Source of the DNA: MGBC102946 sp022793145
GTDB taxonomy: Bacteria > Bacillota_I > Bacilli_A > RF39 > UBA660
DNA length: 64,000 nucleotides
Assembly (NCBI GenBank): GCA_947426265.1
Contig: CANEDJ010000002.1
Span: 1-64,000 of the forward strand
Direction: 5' to 3'
The notes under the pieces were generated by a model that saw only the letters and a list, made by a program, of their open reading frames with translations, had not been told where the DNA came from and ran no database searches. Of the stretch, positions 1 through 7,177 are shown piece after piece (within the stretch, counting starts at the first letter, position 1; every line of letters starts with the position of its first letter). Both the position numbers and the translations under genes were made by a program.

Positions 1-81
1 ATTCTTTTTTATTTTTTCAGTTTTGTTTAAGGTAGGGTTGATAAACTTTATCTTGTAAACAAAAAAGGAAAGGTGAAAAAA

Positions 82-1542
82 ATGTTTATATTAAAAAATG
101 CAATGATTTCTATTACTAGAAATAAAGGAAGAAATATTCTAATTGGTGTTATTATTTTGGTTATAGCTTGTGCTTGTACTGTAACTTTAGCGATAAATAA
201 TACCGCTAAAGATTTAATTAATTCTTATGAGAGTGCTTATGACAAAGAACTTACTATTTCATTCAATAGGGAAAATATGATGAAAGATGTTGATTTTAGC
301 AACAAAGATAATATGGAAGATGCAAAAGATAAATTTAATAATATTGCGTCTTTATCTATTGATGATGTCAAAAGCTTTGCAGAAAGCGATCATATAGAAA
401 ATTACTATTATACATATAACATTTCATTAAATGGCAATAATATTGAAAAAGCTGAAAATGAATTAGAAAATAATGATACCAAAAGACCAAATATGTCAGG
501 TGGAAGATTTAATTTTGGTGAGTCATCTTATGACTTTACTCTAAATGGATATAGTTCATTAGATGCAATGAGTGAGTTTGTAGAAGGAACTTATGAAATG
601 AAGGAGCTTGCTCTAAACGCATGGGATATAGCATTTGATGGCAATTATATTTTCATCAATGAAGAATTAGCTTCTTATAATAGTTTAAGTCTAAATGATA
701 AAATAAAGTTAGAAGATGAAAGTGGATTAACTTATGAGTTTGAAATTATAGGTATTTACAAAGAAAATGAATCTAGTTCGGAAAGTCCTATGAGTTTCTT
801 CTCAAATTCAGCGAATACTTTAATCACTAATGCTGATGCTTTGGTGAAAATAACTACTTCAAATGAAAATGTAAAAGGAAGTGTTACACCTACATTTATC
901 ATTGATGATTACAAAAATAAAGATAAGGTGCAAGAAAAATTTCATGAAAAAGGACTTGATGAAAATTACATTCTTGAAACAAATGAAGAATTAGCAAATT
1001 CAGGAGTCTCATCCGTTCAAAATGTTAAATCATTTGCTACTACATTTTTAATTATTACATTGCTAATTGGTGGAATCGTATTATTTATTATTAATATGAT
1101 TAATATTCGTGAAAGAAAATATGAAATTGGAGTACTTAGAACGATAGGTATTAGTAAAGTAAAACTTACTATGCAATTTGCTTCAGAACTATTGATAGTT
1201 GGTTTTGTTACTTTAATGCTTGGAGCAGTAGTAGGTGCCACTATGTCTAAAGGTATTAGTAATTCTCTATTATCTAGTGAAATTAAAGCTTCACAAGATA
1301 AGACAGAGAAAATCAATAATAATTTTGGAGGTCCAGGAGGATCTGGTGGTGGAAAAAAAACATTTGGAAATAAAGGAATGCCTGTTGTTCAAGCATACAA
1401 CTCTATAGATGCTGTTGTTAGTGTAACAGTGATATTAGAACTATTAGGAATTGGACTAACATTAATATTAATAAGTAGTTTATCATCGATGATAAGTATT
1501 CAAAGATTTTCGCCATTAACTATATTGAAAGAGAGGTCATAA
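82..1542 (+). CDS. ABC transporter permease, FtsX/MacB type
   Basis: Membrane subunit of an ABC export or lipoprotein/peptide-handling system; the ATPase follows with a 1-base overlap. There is one N-terminal membrane helix at about residues 16-37, a large extracytoplasmic domain to about 310, then three helices near 312-335, 362-385 and 445-465. This is the four-helix MacB/FtsX layout, and the short motif around INIRERKYEIGVLRTIG is typical of the family. The loop before the last helix carries a glycine-rich stretch (NNFGGPGGSGGGKK). A GTG nine bases upstream (73) is in frame, but AAAGGAAAGG is better spaced for the ATG at 82. The substrate is not evident; related pairs export antimicrobial peptides or drugs. 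Confidence 0.85.
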   Translation: MFILKNAMISITRNKGRNILIGVIILVIACACTVTLAINNTAKDLINSYESAYDKELTISFNRENMMKDVDFSNKDNMEDAKDKFNNIASLSIDDVKSFAESDHIENYYYTYNISLNGNNIEKAENELENNDTKRPNMSGGRFNFGESSYDFTLNGYSSLDAMSEFVEGTYEMKELALNAWDIAFDGNYIFINEELASYNSLSLNDKIKLEDESGLTYEFEIIGIYKENESSSESPMSFFSNSANTLITNADALVKITTSNENVKGSVTPTFIIDDYKNKDKVQEKFHEKGLDENYILETNEELANSGVSSVQNVKSFATTFLIITLLIGGIVLFIINMINIRERKYEIGVLRTIGISKVKLTMQFASELLIVGFVTLMLGAVVGATMSKGISNSLLSSEIKASQDKTEKINNNFGGPGGSGGGKKTFGNKGMPVVQAYNSIDAVVSVTVILELLGIGLTLILISSLSSMISIQRFSPLTILKERS

Positions 1543-2249
1543 TGATGGAAAAGAAAAAAAGTATTAATTCAGAAACAAAAATAAATAAGGATAATATATT
1601 GCTTTCTATTCAAAACGCAAGTTACCAGTATAGTGATGCAGAAGAAGATGAGTATGCACTAAAGAATGTAAGTTATGATTTTGAAAAAGGAAAAGTATAT
1701 GCTATACGAGGAAGAAGTGGAACAGGAAAAACAACTTTGCTATCTTTAATTAGTGGTTTAGAAAGATGTACTGAAGGAAGTATAGTATTTGATGGCAAAG
1801 ATTTAAAAGATATAAATTTAGATTATTATCGTAATCATGAAATTGGTATAGTTTTTCAAAGTTATAATTTACTGCCATTTATGACTGCAAGTGAGAATAT
1901 TATTCTATCAATGGATGTTAGTGGAATAAAAATAGGAAATAAAAAAGAAGAAGCAATTAAACTTATGAAAAGCGTTGGTTTAAAAGAGACATATGCTAAT
2001 CGTAAAGTTTTAAGAATATCGGGAGGGGAACAACAAAGAGTTGCAATAGCTAGAAGTCTTGCCTATAATCCTAAAATGATTGTTGCTGATGAACCAACAG
2101 GAAATCTTGATAAGCAAACCGAAAAAGAAATTTTAGAAATATTTAAGAAATTAGCTCATGAAGATGGAAAGTGTATAATAATTGTTACTCACTCTCCTAA
2201 TGTTTGTGAGTCTGTGGATCAAGTTTATGATTTAAAAAAGATTAAATAA
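1542..2249 (+). CDS. ABC transporter ATP-binding protein, MacB/LolD-like
   Basis: Cytoplasmic ATPase that powers the permease encoded just upstream; its ATG overlaps the permease stop by one base, so the two are translationally coupled. Walker A is GRSGTGKT near residue 57, the Q-loop is VFQSYNLLP, the signature is ISGGEQQRVA near 161, Walker B is MIVADEPTGNLD, and the H-loop is in IIVTHSP. At 235 residues it is full length for this subfamily. An N-terminal extension of about 20 polar residues precedes the usual domain start. The family assignment is secure; the transported substrate is unknown. Confidence 0.88.
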   Translation: MMEKKKSINSETKINKDNILLSIQNASYQYSDAEEDEYALKNVSYDFEKGKVYAIRGRSGTGKTTLLSLISGLERCTEGSIVFDGKDLKDINLDYYRNHEIGIVFQSYNLLPFMTASENIILSMDVSGIKIGNKKEEAIKLMKSVGLKETYANRKVLRISGGEQQRVAIARSLAYNPKMIVADEPTGNLDKQTEKEILEIFKKLAHEDGKCIIIVTHSPNVCESVDQVYDLKKIK

Positions 2250-2356
2250 GAGAAAGGAGATAAAATTACAATTGATCTTAAAGATTAAAACTATTAGGAA
2301 CAAAACTCTAAAAAAGGGTACATTTGATTAGTCAAATCAAATTTAGTCCATTCGGT

Positions 2357-2395
2357 AGCATCTGATTTCACAATTAAGTGATTTCAGATGCTTTT
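2357..2395 (+). terminator. stem-loop after the ABC pair, likely terminator
   Basis: AGCATCTGA pairs with TCAGATGCT, with CAC/GTG pairing inside across a 2x2 mismatch and an AATTAA loop, followed by TTTT. It lies about 100 bases after the ABC ATPase stop. The bases between the stop and the hairpin hold no gene that I can support. Confidence 0.55.
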
Positions 2396-2443
2396 GCTAT
2401 TTGAGGAGTAATATTATAAAAATAGAGAACTGGATGCTAGTAG

Positions 2444-2605
2444 ATTTTATTTTTTCATGTATTACCTATAGAAAAGCTTTCTATAGCAAAAGAGAGAAAA
2501 GTCTGGCGACAAACCCATGATTATAATGTTATTTTCAAAGAAGCAGATTATGAAACACTATTAAAAAGAAAAAGACCAGAATTTGTGAAAAAGAAGCAGG
2601 TTTGA
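2444..2605 (+). pseudogene. possible degraded gene remnant
   Basis: An open frame of 53 codons without a start codon ends in TGA at 2603-2605. It is rich in charged residues (for example KERKVWRQTHDYNVIFKEAD), unlike random AT-rich spacer, and looks like the tail of a real protein whose front is lost. I do not recognise the family. A perfect 9-bp hairpin with a 3-base loop (2466-2486, arms CTATAGAAA/TTTCTATAG) sits within it. The rest of the 406-base gap between 2249 and 2656 holds a stem-loop and a promoter. Confidence 0.3.
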
Positions 2606-2606
2606 T

Positions 2607-2635
2607 TTGAAAAAAATATAGAATTATGCTATAAT
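2607..2635 (+). promoter_or_regulatory. sigma-A type promoter for the first DUF1307-like lipoprotein
   Basis: TTGAAA at 2607-2612, a 17-base spacer, then TATAAT at 2630-2635 with an upstream TG making an extended -10 (TGCTATAAT). The start codon is 21 bases after the -10, allowing a short leader with GGAGGGG. Confidence 0.7.
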
Positions 2636-2655
2636 TTAAAACAGGAGGGGATTTT

Positions 2656-3120
2656 ATGAAAAAAACAGTAGCAATTTTATCTCTTTGTATTTGTGTAGGA
2701 ATTCTTACAGGATGTGGAGAGAAAAAGAAAGAGGAAACTAAAGTAGTAGAATGTACACAAACACAAACATTATCTACTTATGAAATTAAATCAAATTTTA
2801 AAATAACTGCAAAAGGAGAAGTTGTTGAAAAAGTAGAAGCAAATGAAACATACACTTCAGAAGATACTTCTATTGTAGACCAATTGGAACAAACTCTAAA
2901 TTTGCAATATGAAAATTTAAATAGTTCATATGGTGGATATACACATAAAGTGACAAAAGGAGAAAAAGAAGTATCAGCTTCTGTAACAATTGATTATAGT
3001 AAATTTGATTCTAAAAAATTTGCAACTGATAAGAAATTAGAAAGCTATATCAAAGATGGCCGTTTAACTTTAGATGGTGTTGTAAAACGCTATGAATTAA
3101 ATGGAGCAACATGTAAATAA
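2656..3120 (+). CDS. DUF1307-like (YehR-type) lipoprotein
   Basis: Predicted lipoprotein of 154 residues. A hydrophobic signal sequence ends in the lipobox LTGC, so Cys20 would be lipidated and the protein anchored on the outer face of the membrane. The mature part is Lys/Glu/Thr rich and resembles the DUF1307 (YehR) family: an early Cys (VVECTQTQTLSTY) and a C-terminal Cys just before the end (NGATCK). Function unknown in the family. It has its own promoter and terminator and is followed by a paralogue with the same layout, so the pair looks like a tandem duplication. Confidence 0.75.
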   Translation: MKKTVAILSLCICVGILTGCGEKKKEETKVVECTQTQTLSTYEIKSNFKITAKGEVVEKVEANETYTSEDTSIVDQLEQTLNLQYENLNSSYGGYTHKVTKGEKEVSASVTIDYSKFDSKKFATDKKLESYIKDGRLTLDGVVKRYELNGATCK

Positions 3121-3139
3121 CTCGAAAGAGTTATTTTTT
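3118..3139 (+). terminator. intrinsic terminator
   Basis: AACTC-GAAA-GAGTT followed by ATTTTTT; the stem begins in the stop codon of the lipoprotein gene. Confidence 0.8.
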
Positions 3140-3209
3140 GTTATCGACGCAAAAAGAGTGAAATTCTTGTGAAAAAGTGCTATAATGAATAATGAGGAGG
3201 AAAGATAAG

Positions 3210-3668
3210 ATGAAAAAAATGATATCTGTTTTATTACTTTGTGTTTGTATTGGAATTGTATCAGGATGTGGTGCAAAAAAGAAGACTGTTGAGTGTACAG
3301 TAACTCAAACTTTATCAAATTATAAGTTGAATGCAACTTACAAAATTTATGCAACAGGTGATGTAGTGGATAAAGTGGAAACTGTAGAAGTTGTAGAATC
3401 TTCTGATACATCTATCTTAAAACAATTAGAAACACAAGTAACCACACAATATGAAGACAATAATAAAAAATATGGTGGAACAGATTACAAAATTACAAAT
3501 AATGGTTCTAAGCTTGAAAGCAAGGTAACGATTGATTATAGTAAGTTTGATATGGAAAAAATGGTAAGTGATAATAGTGCTATGAAAAGTTTAGTAAATA
3601 AGAAAAATCGCTTAACAGTAAAAGGAGCAACCTCTCTTTATGAGACTATGGGAGCAACATGTAAATAA
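3210..3668 (+). CDS. DUF1307-like (YehR-type) lipoprotein, paralogue
   Basis: Second of two tandem lipoproteins, 152 residues. The signal sequence ends in the lipobox VSGC; the mature part begins with lysines and shares the ECTVTQTLSNY and TIDYSKFD motifs and the terminal GATCK with the preceding gene. An ATG at 3192 is in frame, but the GGAGGAAAG lies downstream of it and is correctly spaced only for the ATG at 3210. Expression is probably separate from the first copy, because a terminator lies between them and an extended -10 (TGCTATAAT, 3178-3186) lies just upstream. Function unknown; family assignment is from motif likeness. Confidence 0.75.
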   Translation: MKKMISVLLLCVCIGIVSGCGAKKKTVECTVTQTLSNYKLNATYKIYATGDVVDKVETVEVVESSDTSILKQLETQVTTQYEDNNKKYGGTDYKITNNGSKLESKVTIDYSKFDMEKMVSDNSAMKSLVNKKNRLTVKGATSLYETMGATCK

Positions 3669-3687
3669 CTCTTTTTGAGTTATTTTC
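3665..3687 (+). terminator. intrinsic terminator
   Basis: ATAACTC-TTTTT-GAGTTAT followed by TTTCTTT, overlapping the stop codon of the second lipoprotein gene. Confidence 0.7.
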
Positions 3688-3718
3688 TTTATATCTAAAT
3701 CATATTCTTAAGTGAAAC

Positions 3719-3747
3719 TTAACAAATGAAGAGAAACATGATATAAT
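3719..3747 (+). promoter_or_regulatory. murD promoter
   Basis: TTAACA at 3719-3724, a 17-base spacer, and TATAAT at 3742-3747 preceded by TGA, giving an extended -10. Confidence 0.7.
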
Positions 3748-3766
3748 TTTTTAGGAAGGTGAAAAC

Positions 3767-5098
3767 ATGTTTGAAAATAAAAAAGTGTATATCATGGGAA
3801 TGGCAAGAAGCGGATATGAAGCAGCCAAACTTTTAGCGCCATTTCATAATGATATCTTAATAACAGATGGAAAAGAGCAAGATCGAGCTCAAGTAGAAGA
3901 ATTAGAAAAATTAGGTGTTAAAATCGTAATTACAGATAAACAGGAAGACTATTTAGATGAAACATTTGATCTTGTTATAAAAAATCCAGGCATTCGATTT
4001 GATACTCCTTGTATAAAAAAGGCAGAAGAACTTGGAATTAAAATTATAAATGAGGTAGAATTAGCTTATCATTTTTTACCAAAAAATACTCACATTGTAG
4101 CAGTTACAGGTTCTAATGGAAAAACAACAACAACAACCTTAATTTATGAGTTCTTAAAAGAAATGAAAGCCCCAGTTCATTTGGGTGGAAACATTGGATT
4201 TCCAATGTGTTCTTTAATTAAAAATGTAAAAGAAGGAGATTATATTGTACTTGAAATTTCAGCACAACAGCTTCATGATATGTATGATTTTAAAACAGAA
4301 GTTTCTGTGTTAACCAATTTGACTCCAGTACATATTGATTTTTTTGGAAACTACGAATACTATCAGGAAATGAAGAAAAAAATATTTATGAATCATACAT
4401 TATCAGATATAGCAATTATTAATTTAGATGATGAAACAGAAATCGCTTTAACAAATGATATTAAATCAAACAAAACATATTTCTCAATAAAAAAAAGCGC
4501 GACAGCTTATTATAAAGATGGGGCTATATATTATGGAGATGAAAAAATTATAGATACAAATGATATTCGAATTCAAGGAAAACACAACTATCAAAATATC
4601 ATGTGTGCTATCATTGCTACAAAACGTTTTGGAATTCCAAATGATGTTATTAGAACGGTTCTTTCTCGTTTTGCAGGAGTAGAACATAGACTAGAATTTG
4701 TAGCGAAAATAAAGGGAAGAGAATTTTATAATGACTCAAAAGCAACAAATGTGAAATCAACAGAAATCGCTTTAGGGTCTTTTGACAAAGCTATGATTTT
4801 ATTATTAGGCGGACTAGATAGAGGACATTCTTTTGAAGACCTAAAAGATGATATGCGATATGTAAAACATGTAGTTTGTTATGGAGAAACAAAAAATAGA
4901 ATTAAAGAATTTTGTGAATCCATGAATAAAGATGTAACAGTAGTTGATACGTTAAAAGAGGCTACTAAGGTTGCATATAATTTATCAGAAGAAGGAGAAG
5001 TAATTCTATTATCTCCAGCTTGTGCTTCTTGGGACCAATATGAATCATTTGAAAAGCGTGGGGAAGACTTTAAGCAAGCAGTAGAAGCGTTAAAGTAA
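3767..5098 (+). CDS. murD: UDP-N-acetylmuramoyl-L-alanine--D-glutamate ligase
   Basis: Cytoplasmic Mur ligase that adds D-glutamate to UDP-MurNAc-L-Ala in peptidoglycan precursor synthesis. The N-terminal Rossmann-like domain starts with GMARSGYEAA; the ATP-binding loop GSNGKTTT is at residues 115-122; the central domain has LTNLTPVHIDFFG; the C-terminal domain has GVEHRLEFV, then NDSKATN and the SPACASWDQY motif, all diagnostic of MurD. At 443 residues it is full length. It stands alone between its own promoter and a terminator rather than in a dcw cluster. It shows that the organism makes peptidoglycan. Confidence 0.96.
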   Translation: MFENKKVYIMGMARSGYEAAKLLAPFHNDILITDGKEQDRAQVEELEKLGVKIVITDKQEDYLDETFDLVIKNPGIRFDTPCIKKAEELGIKIINEVELAYHFLPKNTHIVAVTGSNGKTTTTTLIYEFLKEMKAPVHLGGNIGFPMCSLIKNVKEGDYIVLEISAQQLHDMYDFKTEVSVLTNLTPVHIDFFGNYEYYQEMKKKIFMNHTLSDIAIINLDDETEIALTNDIKSNKTYFSIKKSATAYYKDGAIYYGDEKIIDTNDIRIQGKHNYQNIMCAIIATKRFGIPNDVIRTVLSRFAGVEHRLEFVAKIKGREFYNDSKATNVKSTEIALGSFDKAMILLLGGLDRGHSFEDLKDDMRYVKHVVCYGETKNRIKEFCESMNKDVTVVDTLKEATKVAYNLSEEGEVILLSPACASWDQYESFEKRGEDFKQAVEALK

Positions 5099-5122
5099 GT
5101 GAATTTTATTCACTTATTTTTT
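5097..5122 (+). terminator. intrinsic terminator after murD
   Basis: AAGTGAA-TTTTA-TTCACTT then ATTTTTT. The stem starts in the murD stop codon. Confidence 0.85.
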
Positions 5123-5130
5123 AAAGTTTG

Positions 5131-5139
5131 TGCTATAAT
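5131..5139 (+). promoter_or_regulatory. extended -10 promoter for eno
   Basis: TGCTATAAT, 35 bases before the eno start; no good -35 hexamer is visible. Confidence 0.6.
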
Positions 5140-5173
5140 GAATAAGGATAGATAATTAGGAAAGGATGATACA

Positions 5174-6403
5174 ATGTCAAAAATTAAAGATGTTATAGGA
5201 AGAGAAATTTTAGATTCAAGAGGAAATCCTACTGTAGAAGTAGATGTCATTCTTGAAAGTGGAATTATTGGAAGGGCTGCTGTTCCAAGTGGAGCATCAA
5301 CTGGGGAAAGAGAGGCTTTAGAATTACGTGATGGTGGAACTCGTTATATGGGAAAAGGAGTTTTAAAAGCTGTTAGTAATGTCAATGGAGCTCTTAGAGA
5401 TTTGGTGCTTGGAATGGATGTTTTAGATCAAAAAGCATTAGATTATAAAATGATAGAAGCAGATGCAACTGAAACAAAATCAAAATATGGAGCCAATGCA
5501 ATTTTAGGAATTTCTATGGCCGCATTAAAAGCAGCTGCTTTATATGAAGAAAAACCTCTTTATGAATATGTTGGAGGAGGTATGAAATTACCTGTTCCAA
5601 TGATGAATATTATTAATGGTGGAGCTCATGCTGATAATAAATTAGATTTTCAAGAATTTATGATTATACCACAAGCAGATACCATTCATGAAAGAGTTCA
5701 GATTGGAGCAGAAGTATTTCACAATTTAAAAAAAGTATTGAATGAAAAGGGACTTGCAACAGGAGTAGGAGATGAAGGAGGATTCGCACCTGATTTAAAT
5801 AGCAATCAAGAAGGTTTTGAACTCATCATGGAGGCAGTCAAAAAAGCAGGCTATACATCAGATGATGTTAAGCTAGCAATTGATGTGGCTGCTAGTGAAT
5901 TTTATAAAGATGGAAAATATGAATTAGTTGGAGAAGGAAGAAGTTTAACAACAGAAGAACTCGTTACATACTATGAAGATTTAATTTCAAAATATCCAAT
6001 TATTTCAATAGAAGATCCAGTCGATGAAAATGATTGGGAAGGATTTACATTGATTACAGAGCGATTAGGAGATAAAATACAACTTGTTGGAGATGACTTA
6101 TTTGTTACAAATAAAAAGTGTCTACAAATGGGAATTGACAAACATGCTGGAAATGCAATTTTGTTAAAAGTAAATCAAATAGGGACTATTACAGAGACAA
6201 TCGAAACTATTGAATTAGCAAGAGAACATGGATATGCAACAATTATTTCTCATAGAAGTGGAGAAACAGAAGATACTACTATTGCAGATTTGGCAGTTGG
6301 TCTTAATCTTGGCCAAATTAAAACAGGTTCTATGTCTAGAACAGATAGAATTTGTAAATATAATCAATTAATGAGAATCGAAGAAGAAATTGCAAGAGAC
6401 TAA
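5174..6403 (+). CDS. eno: enolase
   Basis: Phosphopyruvate hydratase of glycolysis, converting 2-phosphoglycerate to phosphoenolpyruvate in the cytoplasm. Recognised by the N-terminal [14 protein letters not shown] and [17 protein letters not shown], the catalytic-loop GDEGGFAP near residue 199 with its Glu, the Mg-binding [19 protein letters not shown] and the [18 protein letters not shown] motif. At 409 residues it is about 20 shorter than typical bacterial enolases, mainly because the usual C-terminal tail beyond the RYNQLLRIEEEL-like segment is trimmed. Monocistronic between its own promoter and a terminator. Confidence 0.97.
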   Translation: MSKIKDVIGREILDSRGNPTVEVDVILESGIIGRAAVPSGASTGEREALELRDGGTRYMGKGVLKAVSNVNGALRDLVLGMDVLDQKALDYKMIEADATETKSKYGANAILGISMAALKAAALYEEKPLYEYVGGGMKLPVPMMNIINGGAHADNKLDFQEFMIIPQADTIHERVQIGAEVFHNLKKVLNEKGLATGVGDEGGFAPDLNSNQEGFELIMEAVKKAGYTSDDVKLAIDVAASEFYKDGKYELVGEGRSLTTEELVTYYEDLISKYPIISIEDPVDENDWEGFTLITERLGDKIQLVGDDLFVTNKKCLQMGIDKHAGNAILLKVNQIGTITETIETIELAREHGYATIISHRSGETEDTTIADLAVGLNLGQIKTGSMSRTDRICKYNQLMRIEEEIARD

Positions 6404-6420
6404 CGTTTCTTGCTTTTTTT
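6392..6420 (+). terminator. intrinsic terminator after eno
   Basis: GCAAGAGAC-TAAC-GTTTCTTGC followed by seven T. The stop codon of eno is in the loop, so the terminator overlaps the coding end. Confidence 0.85.
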
Positions 6421-6456
6421 AATGGTTATGTTATGATAATAAAAGGAAGTGATGAA

Positions 6457-7083
6457 ATGTTATTATTAAACGTTCCTTATGAGGAAAAAGAGGAAGCTAA
6501 AAAATTAGGTGCAAAATGGAATCCAGAAATTAAAAAATGGTATGTTACAAATCCTAAAACATATGGAAATTTTTTGAAATGGATAGAAGGTGGGGAAGTT
6601 TCTTATATTTTGTGCGATGAACTATATTTGGTAGAAGGGAAAACACAATGTTATTGCTGTAAACAACAAATCCCAGTGATTGGATATGGGATCAAAAAGA
6701 TGGTAACTTTATATGAGGATGATATAGAGTTCATAGATGGAACCATTCATATTGGAAGTATAATAGACCCAATTCCAAAAGCACTATTAAAATATATTCA
6801 AAAACATTATAATTATAAAATGAGATATTCAAAAACAATAGGTGATAAATATTTGGCGAATGGTTGTCCAAATTGTGATTCTTTACAAGGAAATTTCTTT
6901 CTTTTTCAAGAAGTAGGTTCTCCGTTTTTTATCGATTCAGATGAAACAGCATCCAATTTAACGCTTTATAAAATAAAATTGCCATATGATTTGGTATTAA
7001 GAAATGTCGAAGTTGGATATGGAAGTGAAGATGACAGAATTGAAAAATGCGCAAAAATAATATCGTTAGATATCCGTTTATAA
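6457..7083 (+). CDS. DUF5710-domain protein with a zinc-ribbon-like region
   Basis: 208 residues. The first 40 (MLLLNVPYEEKEEAKKLGAK, then W and a KKWYV motif) match the DUF5710 module, which I know mainly from plasmid-transfer and primase-like proteins where it precedes catalytic domains. A CxCC motif near residue 68 and a CPNC motif near 141 could form one zinc site in the rest of the chain. An in-frame ATG at 6433 exists, but AAAGGAAGTG is placed for the ATG at 6457. Function unknown; a nucleic-acid role is only an inference from the domain. Confidence 0.65.
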   Translation: MLLLNVPYEEKEEAKKLGAKWNPEIKKWYVTNPKTYGNFLKWIEGGEVSYILCDELYLVEGKTQCYCCKQQIPVIGYGIKKMVTLYEDDIEFIDGTIHIGSIIDPIPKALLKYIQKHYNYKMRYSKTIGDKYLANGCPNCDSLQGNFFLFQEVGSPFFIDSDETASNLTLYKIKLPYDLVLRNVEVGYGSEDDRIEKCAKIISLDIRL

Positions 7084-7177
7084 AATTTCTTGTAAAATTT
7101 ATGTAAATCCTATGAATTTTATTTAGATTTTTGCCGATTTTTAGTATAATGGATATAGTGAGTCTAGGAGGTATATC

